From positions 186,001 to 250,000 of IMG/VR virus record IMGVR_UViG_3300045971_000577: DNA of 64,000 bases; one strand, given 5' to 3'. The notes beneath the pieces are model-generated. The model worked only from the letters and a program-made list of their open reading frames with translations. It made no database searches and had not been told where the DNA came from. This document shows positions 43,120 through 50,656 of this stretch, one piece after another. Positions within the stretch are counted from its first letter, which is position 1. Every line of letters starts with the position of its first letter. The stretch comes from a virus. The translations under genes were made by a program, and so were the position numbers.

Positions 43120-43524
43120 TTACTCGATGGTGCGTCTAATCCATCCTGGCAAGAAGCTCTTACCGGCAGCCGGTTGATCTTCTATCACTGGTTCTACCGT
43201 AACTTCGGGAACAATGTTAGGTGCAATATCTACGATAGTTTCAGGAACAGGTGGTGCAGGAACAACTGCCGATACAATCGTCGGCATATCTTCGGGTTTC
43301 ACAAAGGCCAACATTCCTGCGGCTGCTTCCATAATCTCTAGCGGAGTAGGATATGGTGGAAATGGCGGGTGCGGCAATATTCTGTGTTCGTTGACCCAGG
43401 CAATGTGCCTATCGATCAACCAAGTGTTATGTTCGGTGGCGCGTCTATACTTATATTCTTCGTTTAGCATTTCGCTTGCCAGCTTCAAAACTTCGAATCT
43501 GTGATTTACATTATCGGGTGTCAT
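43120..43524 (-). CDS. Pro-rich late-region hypothetical protein
   Basis: 134 aa from the ATG at 43522-43524 with GGAAG upstream. Helical N-terminal half (RFEVLKLASEMLNEEYKYRR), then a Pro/Val-rich stretch (VVPAPPVPETIVDIAPNIVP). No family is recognised. Confidence 0.6.
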   Translation of the reverse strand: MTPDNVNHRFEVLKLASEMLNEEYKYRRATEHNTWLIDRHIAWVNEHRILPHPPFPPYPTPLEIMEAAAGMLAFVKPEDMPTIVSAVVPAPPVPETIVDIAPNIVPEVTVEPVIEDQPAAGKSFLPGWIRRTIE

Positions 43525-43732
43525 TATATTCTTCCAAGTGCGGCTATTGCAGCCATAGGTAGTGGCATCGACGCCGACATTATAACCTGCAATAGTATTG
43601 CATTCTGAAAGCAATACGAATGATGGTGTGGTCGTGCTATAGATAGATAAAGTTGATATCTAGTATCGGAACAATACTGTCTATGTCTATGAATATGCCC
43701 GTGTTCAAATCTATACATACGTTCTCCAAAAA

Positions 43733-43761
43733 AAGGAAAGGCCCTTTAGTGACCTTTCCTT
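43733..43761 (-). terminator. Rho-independent terminator
   Basis: AAGGAAAGG and CCTTTCCTT (9 bp) followed by a run of seven T, after the Ala-rich protein gene. Confidence 0.9.
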
Positions 43762-43790
43762 GCCTTACACATCAACGGACCTACTTAGTA

Positions 43791-44384
43791 TTATGTTGGG
43801 TAGGTTGCAGTCACTGGAGGACCGTATGTAACGGTTCCCTCACAATGTCCACGGTGACCATGATTGCGGTCATGGAATTTCGATGCCAATAGTTCTTGGC
43901 GAAGTTCATCCACTGTGGTTGAGTTCATCAATGCGCGAGTTTGATTTCCATCAGCAACGATTTGCTGACCAATCAATGCCTGACCAAGTGCTGCTGCGGC
44001 TGCTGTCTTTGCACCTTCAAGGGCTGTCGCTGCCTGGCCTGTTAGGGCTGCTGAATTGATAGCTGCTAGGGTGTTTGCAAACTGCATGTCTGTACCAGCC
44101 TTTAGGGCTGCTAGTGCTGTTGCATTTGCAAAGGATTGTGCTTGCGATGCGATGAAGTATGCTGTGTCTTGAGCAACAACACGGTCAGCTTCAGAACCTG
44201 TACGGTCTGAATTTGCCCATCCTGCTGTCTTAACTGCATCAACAACTGATCCAGCTTCTGATGCGTTTTCACGACGAATGTTTGCGCCGATCTGTTCTGC
44301 TTCTCTACGAATGTCAGCTTGTCCCATCAATAGTTGACTTACGTCAAGTTGACCGGTTACTGTACCTGTTACGATATCTGCCAT
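43791..44384 (-). CDS. Ala-rich coiled-coil protein, unknown
   Basis: 197 aa, Ala/Gln/Thr-rich helix throughout (SQAQSFANATALAALKAG, ALEGAKTAAAAALGQALIGQ), ending in a His-rich patch (HDRNHGHRGHCEG). Its own terminator follows. Could be structural. The function is unknown. Confidence 0.6.
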   Translation of the reverse strand: MADIVTGTVTGQLDVSQLLMGQADIRREAEQIGANIRRENASEAGSVVDAVKTAGWANSDRTGSEADRVVAQDTAYFIASQAQSFANATALAALKAGTDMQFANTLAAINSAALTGQAATALEGAKTAAAAALGQALIGQQIVADGNQTRALMNSTTVDELRQELLASKFHDRNHGHRGHCEGTVTYGPPVTATYPT

Positions 44385-44500
44385 ATTATGGTTTTCCTTA
44401 TAAGTAGCTACGGAAGAACCTATTTCTTTTTGTAGCTACTATTACTTACAGTGATATGAGGCTAAAGAAACCACGCGCTAGTATATGATACACTCCAGTA

Positions 44501-45172
44501 TTATGCTTTTAGGGATGAACTTGCTGCTAATGCAAGTTGGGTACGGTTTCTAACACCATACTCTTTCAAGATTGCACTCATGTGAATCTTTACTGTACTT
44601 TCGGATATCTTCAGGGCACTTGCTATCTTCTTGTTTGACAATCCACGATTGCATACAAGCGATAATACTTGATTTTGACGAGTGGTAAGGTGTATACCTG
44701 CAGCGCGGGTTGGCTTTATTTCAATCACAGAACTACCTGCTACATCACGTGGCCAGTGGCTGTGTCCTTGTAGAAGTCTTCTTAGAGCCACCACTGCTGG
44801 CTCATATCCGTATCTAGATACTGCGGGGACTACACCCATTAGTTCGGTACCTTGCATTGCTTTGATAAATGTATGATTGCATGGTTCTGATAAGACTACC
44901 GCCATATGCATTTTTGTAGAGAACGAAATACATCTATGCATTGTAGAAATCATGCCAACTATTTCATTTATGGTTATTTCTTTATCGCATAATGCACCTG
45001 CATCTACCAAAATTAGTAACGGTGTCATATCGAGAAGAGAAATCATGCCAATCCTAGTTATGAGTAATGCCCACGAAGTGCATACCTCAATTGTAGATCC
45101 TATGTCATTTTCGAGACGAAGTATTAGAGACTGATCGATAATCGATGGATCTGCGTGAAAATATACTATCAT
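44501..45172 (-). CDS. LuxR/NarL-type transcription regulator
   Basis: 223 aa. The C-terminal helix-turn-helix is canonical LuxR (HLTTRQNQVLSLVCNRGLSN, KKIASALKISESTVKIHMSA, ILKEYGVRNRTQLALAA). The N-terminal 120 residues look like a degenerate receiver or sensor fold without an obvious phospho-acceptor. It acts on DNA in the cytoplasm. A strong CGGAGGG ribosome-binding site, a TATAAT -10 and a dyad in place of the -35 suggest autoregulation. LuxR-type factors are rare in phages. Confidence 0.88.
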   Translation of the reverse strand: MIVYFHADPSIIDQSLILRLENDIGSTIEVCTSWALLITRIGMISLLDMTPLLILVDAGALCDKEITINEIVGMISTMHRCISFSTKMHMAVVLSEPCNHTFIKAMQGTELMGVVPAVSRYGYEPAVVALRRLLQGHSHWPRDVAGSSVIEIKPTRAAGIHLTTRQNQVLSLVCNRGLSNKKIASALKISESTVKIHMSAILKEYGVRNRTQLALAASSSLKA

Positions 45173-45254
45173 TTTTACCCTCCGGGTACTATACTATTAC
45201 TTACTTGATATACGAACGTCATAATAGCCATTATAGTGGTAGTAATACTTCATG

Positions 45255-45289
45255 TGTACGGTATCGCACACTCTGTGGGCTACCGTACA
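45255..45289 (-). promoter_or_regulatory. Operator-like dyad and -10 of the LuxR gene
   Basis: TGTACGGTA (45255-45263) and TACCGTACA (45281-45289), perfect 9-bp arms 17 bp apart, lie over the -35 zone of a promoter with TATAAT at 45230-45235 and no TTGACA. Confidence 0.5.
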
Positions 45290-45304
45290 TAAGGAACGGC
45301 CAAT

Positions 45305-45331
45305 AAAAAAGGGCCCTTCGGGGCCCTTTTT
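45305..45331 (-). terminator. Rho-independent terminator after DHFR
   Basis: AAAAAGGGCCC-CGAA-GGGCCCTTTTTT on the minus strand, 16 bp past the DHFR stop; symmetrical. Confidence 0.93.
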
Positions 45332-45346
45332 GTACTGAAATCTGTA

Positions 45347-45823
45347 TCATTCTTTATGCGTTATGTATTCGACAAACCTATATCTATGATTATCATCACT
45401 TGATGATGTCTCACTACTTATCCTCCACAGTGCGGAATCGATGTTCGGAAAGAACGTGTCTGCTTCGCACTCGATATCAACGTGAGTTATTACCAGCTTA
45501 TCAGCGAATTCGATAGTTTGTGCATAAACAGATGCACCACCTATAACCACAATCTCGGGATAGCAGTGTTCAATGGATAATGCGTCCTTGACGCTTTTTG
45601 CACGAATTGCTGCGCCGTGCAGATCTTGAGTGGAAATTACTATACACTTTCGTCCAGGCAGTGGCTTACGCCCAATGCTCGTGAAAGTATTATGACCCAT
45701 GATAACAACCTTTCCCAGGGTGTATTTTTTGAAGTGCTTTAGATCCTCTGGAATATGCCACAGAAGTTTATTTCCTAAGCCGATCTCGTTATTTCGGCCT
45801 ATTGCTGCAATCAGTGTTATCAT
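45347..45823 (-). CDS. folA: Dihydrofolate reductase
   Basis: 158 aa, full length for bacterial-type DHFR. MITLIAAIGRNNEIGLGNKL, LLWHIPEDLKHFKKYTLGK, VIMGHNTFTSIGRKPLPGRK, VIGGASVYAQTIEFAD and TFFPNID all match. It reduces dihydrofolate and supports phage thymidylate synthesis. It overlaps the DUF3135-like gene by four bases. Confidence 0.96.
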   Translation of the reverse strand: MITLIAAIGRNNEIGLGNKLLWHIPEDLKHFKKYTLGKVVIMGHNTFTSIGRKPLPGRKCIVISTQDLHGAAIRAKSVKDALSIEHCYPEIVVIGGASVYAQTIEFADKLVITHVDIECEADTFFPNIDSALWRISSETSSSDDNHRYRFVEYITHKE

Positions 45824-46110
45824 TTTGGTGGATGGAGAATATCTTCGCAGGCTGATCTAAGCTGTGTTAGTGGAGCCTTTAGTTCTTTAAGCTTCTCTGA
45901 AGCCATTGTAGTTATTATTGCTGCCGATTCCATCGGACCATGTGTGTTGCGTATAGCATCACATTCCATCTGCAATAATCTGAGACCATTTCTATTCTCG
46001 ATTGGTGCTTTTAGAATTTGTTGTTCTAGAAGGTCTTTACGACGACGCTCGAACTCAACCGGGTCGGTTTCGTAAAGTTTAGCCCATTCATCAAAAGAAA
46101 AATCGTCCAT
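45820..46110 (-). CDS. DUF3135-like small protein
   Basis: 96 aa. FDEWAKLYETDPVEFERRRK and LLEQQILKAPIENRNGLRLL fit the DUF3135 helical signature (FD-W..L...DP..FE..R). Coupled to DHFR. The function is unknown. Confidence 0.7.
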   Translation of the reverse strand: MDDFSFDEWAKLYETDPVEFERRRKDLLEQQILKAPIENRNGLRLLQMECDAIRNTHGPMESAAIITTMASEKLKELKAPLTQLRSACEDILHPPK

Positions 46111-46120
46111 TCAAATCTTA

Positions 46121-46212
46121 TGGTAGGAGCGTAGGGAATCGGACCCTATCGAGAACACCTATCTAGTGCTAAGAGGCTTATAAGACCTCCCTGACTGCCA
46201 AGTCTCGCTCCC
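46121..46212 (-). tRNA. Type II tRNA with apparent anticodon TAT
   Basis: 92 nt. Acceptor GGGAGCG/CGCTCCT, long variable arm (AGCAC...GTGTT), T-stem TAGGG/CCCTA with a TCCGATT loop, encoded CCA. The D-arm is minimal (GACT-TGGC-AGTC, four-base loop). Anticodon stem GAGGT/GCCTC encloses CTTATAA, giving TAT. A long variable arm belongs to Ser, Leu or Tyr tRNAs, not Ile, so the amino acid is unresolved. Confidence 0.7.
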
Positions 46213-46218
46213 AAATTC

Positions 46219-46341
46219 TTATTTCTTTGCTTTGAATGCTGCCCATTTTGCTTCAACAAAAGACTGAAATGCTTTTGCCCAAAATGGTTGTGGGAAATTC
46301 CAACCTACAAATGCACCAAGTGCGATCCATACTAATGTCAT
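46219..46341 (-). CDS. 40-aa hydrophobic/basic peptide
   Basis: ATG at 46339-46341 with AGGAG eight bases upstream. MTLVWIALGAFVGWNF forms a membrane helix; the rest is amphipathic and basic (FWAKAFQSFVEAKWAAFKAK). It follows a GATAAATA box and a GTTACTC/GAGTAAC hairpin that holds the ribosome-binding site. A small membrane protein. Confidence 0.65.
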   Translation of the reverse strand: MTLVWIALGAFVGWNFPQPFWAKAFQSFVEAKWAAFKAKK

Positions 46342-46348
46342 GTCAGTT

Positions 46349-46371
46349 ACTCCTGTGAGTAACTATTTATC
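46349..46371 (-). promoter_or_regulatory. Late box and ribosome-binding-site hairpin
   Basis: GATAAATA (46364-46371) then GTTACTC-ACAG-GAGTAAC, a 7-bp hairpin containing the GGAG of the 40-aa gene. Confidence 0.6.
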
Positions 46372-46642
46372 ATTTAGTTGCTTTGGCCTTACCTATTTCT
46401 ATTTGGAACTCAAGTCTGTCTCTCTTCAGAAACTCGTTGTATTCGTCGCCAGTGATCTGTCTAAATCTGCCTTCTTCCGACCATTCGTCATAAGGGCGAT
46501 GCCAGGTCTTGTATTCGAAGGGATAGACATGATGATATACAACCCACTTGGTGTTATCTACTGTGCTTTCTGAAATATCAAGCACATGATATAAACCACC
46601 ATAACGGTGTTGGTAGTATACGCCTACTTTTGGAGTTGCCAT
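46370..46642 (-). CDS. DUF1653-like protein
   Basis: 90 aa. GVYYQHRYGGLYHVLDISES, KWVVYHHVYPFEYKTWHRPY and GRFRQITGDEY match DUF1653 (beta-rich, 'G.Y.H.+GG.Y.V' start, 'WHRP' block). Often found in phages and integrative elements; the function is unknown. Confidence 0.8.
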   Translation of the reverse strand: MATPKVGVYYQHRYGGLYHVLDISESTVDNTKWVVYHHVYPFEYKTWHRPYDEWSEEGRFRQITGDEYNEFLKRDRLEFQIEIGKAKATK

Positions 46643-46649
46643 TTTTGTT

Positions 46650-46723
46650 TGGAGCGGGATAGGAGAATCGAACTCCTTTGACTAGCTTGGAAGGCTAGGA
46701 CACAACCAATATGCCAATCCCGC
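46650..46723 (-). tRNA. tRNA-Gly (TCC)
   Basis: 74 nt. Acceptor GCGGGAT/ATCCCGC, anticodon stem CTAGC/GCTAG with loop CTTCCAA, TTCGATT T-loop, encoded CCA. Confidence 0.93.
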
Positions 46724-46847
46724 ATTTGTTAGATATGTGACCCCATGATCTAAATCCGCACTTCCCATAAGCCGGAGACCAGAGGGGGCATCTACCCCTC
46801 ACGCAGATACTATTTTATACTTGGTGGCGTATCTGCGGAGTAAATTC

Positions 46848-47084
46848 TTACGCTGTTATTCGATTTGCCTGTGCAGTGCGAATTTCTTCTGCTTGCTTCA
46901 TCAAGAAGCGACCAAGCTGCTCGAGTTGAACCGGAGTCATATAGACTTCGTTGGTACCACGAACATTTTCAGGAACGATATGACGCTCAATGTTCATGTA
47001 AACCAGTTCCGAATATTGATCGCTTTCGCGAACAGAAACATCCGTAACCAACATACCTGCCTGTTCAATTCTGTAAACTGCCAT
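46848..47084 (-). CDS. Hypothetical small protein
   Basis: 78 aa from the ATG at 47082-47084 with AAGGAAG upstream. Beta-rich start (MAVYRIEQAGMLVTDVSVRE) and a helical end (YMTPVQLEQLGRFLMKQAEE). No family is recognised. Confidence 0.6.
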   Translation of the reverse strand: MAVYRIEQAGMLVTDVSVRESDQYSELVYMNIERHIVPENVRGTNEVYMTPVQLEQLGRFLMKQAEEIRTAQANRITA

Positions 47085-47098
47085 GTTACTTCCTTTGT

Positions 47099-47515
47099 TC
47101 AAAAACTCTTGCCTTCGGCATATCTTTCTCTACGTGAATGGCGACCGTTACCTTTATTTCTGCCTTTATAAGTTGGTGTATAACTATGGCAGTTTGGACA
47201 AAGTAACTCCACATTGTCTTCGTGATCGTTTGCGCTATTCCCGTCTTTATGTTCTAACTCGAGATTTATGGGTTTGCCCATCCATTCTGTATTCTTGCAA
47301 TGGTTACATGTACCATTCTGTTTTTCAAATAAATATCTCTTCAACCAGGGTGCCGAGCCTGTGCCACTTTTTGCATTGTGTGTAATCTTCCATTCTGCAA
47401 TCTTTAGATTGTACTGAAAGTCTACCTGACACCTAGTGGAACAATATTTATTTTTCTTTCTATGCTTATCGTATTTACATTCCTGTAAACAAGATAAACA
47501 TTTGTATGTAGTCAT
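47099..47515 (-). CDS. HNH homing endonuclease beside tRNA-Thr
   Basis: 138 aa from the ATG at 47513-47515. Two N-terminal CxxC knuckles (YKCLSCLQECKYD, KYCSTRC) and a C-terminal HNH with its own zinc (CNHCKN, LELEHKDGNSANDHEDNVEL, LCPNCHSYTPTYKGRNKG). The ATG is four bases past the CCA of tRNA-Thr (TGT), so the gene is fitted to the tRNA end. Paralogs at 48623 and 63191. Confidence 0.92.
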   Translation of the reverse strand: MTTYKCLSCLQECKYDKHRKKNKYCSTRCQVDFQYNLKIAEWKITHNAKSGTGSAPWLKRYLFEKQNGTCNHCKNTEWMGKPINLELEHKDGNSANDHEDNVELLCPNCHSYTPTYKGRNKGNGRHSRRERYAEGKSF

Positions 47516-47519
47516 TTGT

Positions 47520-47593
47520 TGGTGCCCCCACACAGAATCGAACTGCGAATTGATGATTACAAGTCAACTGTTATGCCATTTAACTATGAGGGC
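47520..47593 (-). tRNA. tRNA-Thr (TGT)
   Basis: 74 nt. Acceptor GCCCTCA/TGGGGGC, anticodon loop CTTGTAA (one T-T mismatch in the stem), T-stem CGCAG/CTGTG, TTCGATT, encoded CCA. Confidence 0.88.
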
Positions 47594-47659
47594 GAATTTA
47601 TTATGCTGTGTATTTATGATCTTAGTATAGCATGCCTTCAAACTTTGATCAACCGCGCC

Positions 47660-48469
47660 TTAGTTGATTGCACAAACTTCAGCCTTTGCAGCCTTAGCAC
47701 TCTTTGTGGCAGAGGGCCAGATCTTGTCGGCGTATTTGACGGATTTTGGCACGGGAAATACGATACCAGTCTCTTTTTGCACTTGAGCAAGGCTAGATAA
47801 GAACTTGGTCAAACTACCAGATGCAGCTTCGTGGTTAAATCTGAATACCATTGCTTCGTTTGTTTGCGTGTCGATGATAATCTTGTAGAAGCCGTTAGGC
47901 ACAGTTACCAAGTTTGCACCCATTGTCTTATCTTGCTTCTGGTTATAAATCGGCCCAGCATAGATAAGCAAGGTGTGCGAACGGTTGATTGCCCAAGCAC
48001 GAGTTTGGTCTTCGAGCTTTTTCCAAATGCCACGGTTGAATTGCGGCAGTTGTGGAGTCATGTTGCTTAGGATAAAGCTTTCTCTTGCTGCTTCTGGATT
48101 CCAGCTCATATCTGCACTGTTGGCAATGTGGCCTGTATCGTATCCGGACTTGGCATAATCCTTTAGTTCGGCACGCTTATCAGCTGGCAACGAACGGTCG
48201 GACTTGAACACAGACATTCTCTTTTCGCAGCCAGTTGCATTTTCCGGCTTCAATGTGTAAGACACCCACTGCGGAATCTTTGCCTTGTTATCGTGCTCGA
48301 GCAGATATGCTTTACGACAGATAACGGCTGTGTCATGTTTCTTGACAACAGGCTGACCATACGGAATTTGGGCAACACATTGTTCGATTGGAAGTGGCGG
48401 ATCCTGTGACTGGGCTGCTGCCGACACAGAGAATGCGAATAGAATTGAATATGCGATTTGTTTGATCAT
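47660..48469 (-). CDS. Exported NucA/EndA-type non-specific nuclease
   Basis: 269 aa from the ATG at 48467-48469. Signal peptide MIKQIAYSILFAFSVSAAAQ. The nuclease shows GYDTGHIANSADMSW (the DRGH motif with Arg replaced by Thr) near 120, and a downstream SFILSNMTPQLPQFNRGIWK, matching the Asn and Arg of the beta-beta-alpha-metal fold. Cysteines near the start, middle and end could form disulfides. It would act in the periplasm or outside, for example on extracellular DNA. It has its own promoter. Confidence 0.85.
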   Translation of the reverse strand: MIKQIAYSILFAFSVSAAAQSQDPPLPIEQCVAQIPYGQPVVKKHDTAVICRKAYLLEHDNKAKIPQWVSYTLKPENATGCEKRMSVFKSDRSLPADKRAELKDYAKSGYDTGHIANSADMSWNPEAARESFILSNMTPQLPQFNRGIWKKLEDQTRAWAINRSHTLLIYAGPIYNQKQDKTMGANLVTVPNGFYKIIIDTQTNEAMVFRFNHEAASGSLTKFLSSLAQVQKETGIVFPVPKSVKYADKIWPSATKSAKAAKAEVCAIN

Positions 48470-48489
48470 AAAAATGCCTATGTGCAAGT

Positions 48490-48518
48490 AATGTACTTAC
48501 TTATCACACAGGCGTCAA
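48490..48518 (-). promoter_or_regulatory. Sigma70-type promoter for the exported nuclease
   Basis: TTGACG (48513-48518) in CCACTTGACG, 17-bp spacer, TACATT (48490-48495). Confidence 0.8.
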
Positions 48519-48533
48519 GTGGCTAAAAATGTC

Positions 48534-48608
48534 TGGAGCGGGATATCGGTCTCGAACCGATGGCCTAAACTTTGGCAAAGTTTCGCTCTACCCCTGAGCT
48601 AATCCCGC
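48534..48608 (-). tRNA. tRNA-Gly (GCC)
   Basis: 75 nt. Acceptor GCGGGAT/ATCCCGC, D-arm GCTCAGGGGTAGAGC, anticodon stem AAACT/AGTTT with loop TTGCCAA, TTCGAGA T-loop, encoded CCA. Confidence 0.95.
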
Positions 48609-48622
48609 AGTGTTCTATTTAT

Positions 48623-49018
48623 CTAGTATAGCGGCAAACCTAATGATTTGCGACCTCTACCTTTGTTAGCTGCACCTAAAAACTCTGTCTGATAATGGCA
48701 GTTTGGGCATAGTAGTCTTAGATTTGTTGGATGATCATTACTCGAATCACCATTTGTGTGATCTACGTGCAATGTGAGTGGCTTACCTAACCATTCTGTA
48801 ACACCACATTCAGGTATTTCACATTTGTATCCACGAACTTCAGCAATATAAGTTCTTGCTGTAGGACGATCTATTCGTGTGAGCTTTCCAGCCCAAAAAT
48901 CTTCTCGATGTTGTTTAGCTTTCGATTGTGAAGCACATTTCACACTACAATACTTGTTGTTACTTTGATAACTCCATTTACATTCTTTATTACAAAATCC
49001 ACAGGTATATGTTTTCAT
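48623..49018 (-). CDS. HNH homing endonuclease beside tRNA-Gly
   Basis: 131 aa. N-terminal knuckles YTCGFCNKEC and KYCSVKC; HNH core YKCEIPECG, LTLHVDHTNGDSSNDHPTNL, LLCPNCHYQTEFLGAANKG. It ends 14 bp before tRNA-Gly (GCC). A GATAAATA box lies 20 bp upstream of its ATG. Confidence 0.92.
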   Translation of the reverse strand: MKTYTCGFCNKECKWSYQSNNKYCSVKCASQSKAKQHREDFWAGKLTRIDRPTARTYIAEVRGYKCEIPECGVTEWLGKPLTLHVDHTNGDSSNDHPTNLRLLCPNCHYQTEFLGAANKGRGRKSLGLPLY

Positions 49019-49037
49019 GGTAGAGTTCCCCTTATGG

Positions 49038-49045
49038 TATTTATC
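49038..49045 (-). promoter_or_regulatory. T4-like late promoter box
   Basis: GATAAATA 20 bp before the HNH ATG at 49018. Confidence 0.55.
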
Positions 49046-49072
49046 ACTCTACCTTGCAAAAAGTCATAGATA

Positions 49073-49089
49073 AAGGGCCGAAGCCCCTT
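49073..49089 (-). terminator. Hairpin after the Ro60-like gene
   Basis: AAGGGGC-TTC-GGCCCTT followed by TATC, 16 bp past the stop; a short GC-rich stem with a weak T-run. Confidence 0.55.
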
Positions 49090-49105
49090 ATCGTCTTACG
49101 ACCTC

Positions 49106-50527
49106 TTAGAAGTCGTACTTTTGAACCATGACGGTTTCAAGCATGATGCTGATTGGAGTCATTTCCTTACCACCCAGCACGCTCTTCACAATGCTTGGCG
49201 AGAAGCCAGATACCAACGCAGCACCGACCTTGTTGTAGGTCACAGGGCTGTTTCCGGCGCGACCGTTCAAGTTCCAGAACACAACTTGCGGGACCTTGTA
49301 GCCAGCCGCAGCGTATTCCTTCTCAATGAACTCCATCGCAGAAACGCTAACCGCAGCGCCACCGCCATAACGGCCACCAGTTGTGCCTGCTGTTACACAA
49401 GCATCAAACTCCATGTCCGAAAGGATAAGCACCTTGGTAGGCATTTCCTTCTGATCAACCTTACCCTTCACGGCCGCACCAAGAATCAGCTTGAATACTG
49501 CTGCAAGGTCGGTGTTCATTGCCCAATCCGAACGGTTCATCGCGTCGTAACGCTGACCCAAGTCACCTGTCAACTTAACCATCGATGGCGAGCCACTGAA
49601 GGTTACAAAGGTGTCCTTGAATACACCGCCCATACGCTCGGAAACGTACAAACCCAACGACACTGCAACATCCAGAGCAGTTACGCTACCAGACACTTCA
49701 GAACTCATCGAACCCGATACGTCAACGACCGGCATGATGTTCTCGTCCGAACCTTCCAAGTAGTTAGGCAGAGCCTTCCACTGTTCGATCGAAACGGTAC
49801 GATCACCGGACTTCAACGAACGGATAACGTCGTATGGGTACGACACGCTCGCGTTGATCTTGGTTTCACCAGCCACCAGTGCAGCCTTGTAAGCACCGTA
49901 TCCCGAAGGATCGTGCTTCAAGAATGCCTTCTGGTAACGACCAGCAGCAACCGAAGGAACGTGAGGGTATGTGATACCTGTCCACTCCTGCGCACACATC
50001 TTCTGCTCGACAGTGTTGGACAAGCCAACTACGAGCTTACGATATTCCTTGGGAGTTAGACGCAAGTAGGAGCGAATCTTGTTCGCTTCCGCGCCCTGAC
50101 GAGGCATCCACTTTGCGCACAAACCGTCCTTCACGTCGTTCAACGCAAAAGCGATCATACGCAGAGCTTCACGCTCCAATGTGGTACCAAAAGTCAGCAA
50201 AACGTCGTCCCAGCGACCCAGTTCCGGAACCTTCACCAACAGGCGCGAAGCCAATACGGGTTCAGTCTTCAGAACATAGGAGAACAACTTACGGAATGTT
50301 TCACGCTCACCAGCACCACCACGTGCATCACGTGCCCACTGAAGGACGCGGATTGCGACTTCGCTGTCTTCTGCCAAGGCAGCAGCGAAAGTAGAAGTGA
50401 TGTCCTTACCACGGCTTGCGCCAGCAAGGAAGAAGAGGTCCACGTTCTTGTTCAACGAGGATGCGTTTGTAACTGCGCCGTTAGTTGTGGTTGCGCTCGA
50501 GTTTACTGCTTCAAATAGTGTTGTCAT
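49106..50527 (-). CDS. Ro60/TROVE-like HEAT plus vWA protein (DUF2828-like)
   Basis: 473 aa from the ATG at 50525-50527 (AAAGGA upstream). Residues 1-270 are a helical-repeat ring-like part (KNVDLFFLAGASRGKDITST, VLQWARDARGGAGERETFRK, LVKVPELGRWDDVLLTFG). Residues 275-470 are a von Willebrand A domain with the MIDAS motif PVVDVSGSMSS, a middle NTDLAAVF threonine and ILSDMEFD aspartate. This is the Ro60 plan (RNA-binding HEAT ring plus vWA). A non-coding stretch with permuted tRNA-like modules directly precedes it, as Y RNA genes do beside bacterial Ro60. Higher GC than its neighbours suggests transfer. Confidence 0.8.
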   Translation of the reverse strand: MTTLFEAVNSSATTTNGAVTNASSLNKNVDLFFLAGASRGKDITSTFAAALAEDSEVAIRVLQWARDARGGAGERETFRKLFSYVLKTEPVLASRLLVKVPELGRWDDVLLTFGTTLEREALRMIAFALNDVKDGLCAKWMPRQGAEANKIRSYLRLTPKEYRKLVVGLSNTVEQKMCAQEWTGITYPHVPSVAAGRYQKAFLKHDPSGYGAYKAALVAGETKINASVSYPYDVIRSLKSGDRTVSIEQWKALPNYLEGSDENIMPVVDVSGSMSSEVSGSVTALDVAVSLGLYVSERMGGVFKDTFVTFSGSPSMVKLTGDLGQRYDAMNRSDWAMNTDLAAVFKLILGAAVKGKVDQKEMPTKVLILSDMEFDACVTAGTTGGRYGGGAAVSVSAMEFIEKEYAAAGYKVPQVVFWNLNGRAGNSPVTYNKVGAALVSGFSPSIVKSVLGGKEMTPISIMLETVMVQKYDF

Positions 50528-50544
50528 AGTGTTTTCCTTTATCA

Positions 50545-50656
50545 GAATCATTTTTTATACTGTTGCCTATACCAATTCGGCTACCTTGCTGTTACCAACA
50601 AGGGTGGGACTCGAACCCACAACTCACAGTTGCTTAGTTAATTGCGGAACTGATTC
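50545..50656 (-). ncRNA. Candidate Y RNA, module 2 (tRNA-like, permuted)
   Basis: As transcribed, outer helix GAATCA/TGATTC, then anticodon-like stem ACTGT/ACAGT. Inside these come a five-base variable part GAGTT, a T-arm GTGGG-TTCGAGT-CCCAC, a capped acceptor-like stem CCTTGTT/AGCAAGG, TA, and a D-arm GCC...TTGGTATA-GGC. All tRNA parts are present but the T-arm comes before the D-arm, so the ends meet at the anticodon side. That is the layout reported for YrlA-type Y RNAs. It ends ten bases before the Ro60-like ribosome-binding site. Confidence 0.6.

Noticed and set aside
46740-46815. Another tRNA after tRNA-Gly (TCC)
   Set aside because: A GAGGGG/CCCCTC hairpin is present but no T-loop or acceptor stem can be built.
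49121-50059. 312-aa plus-strand frame opposite the Ro60-like gene
   Set aside because: Antisense image of a high-GC gene; no start signal and no domain.
50545-50656. A true circularly permuted tRNA gene
   Set aside because: All arms are present, but bacteria lack the bulge-helix-bulge splicing used for permuted tRNAs, and the anticodon loop cannot be closed with a normal U33 loop. It is kept as a Y RNA-type mimic instead.
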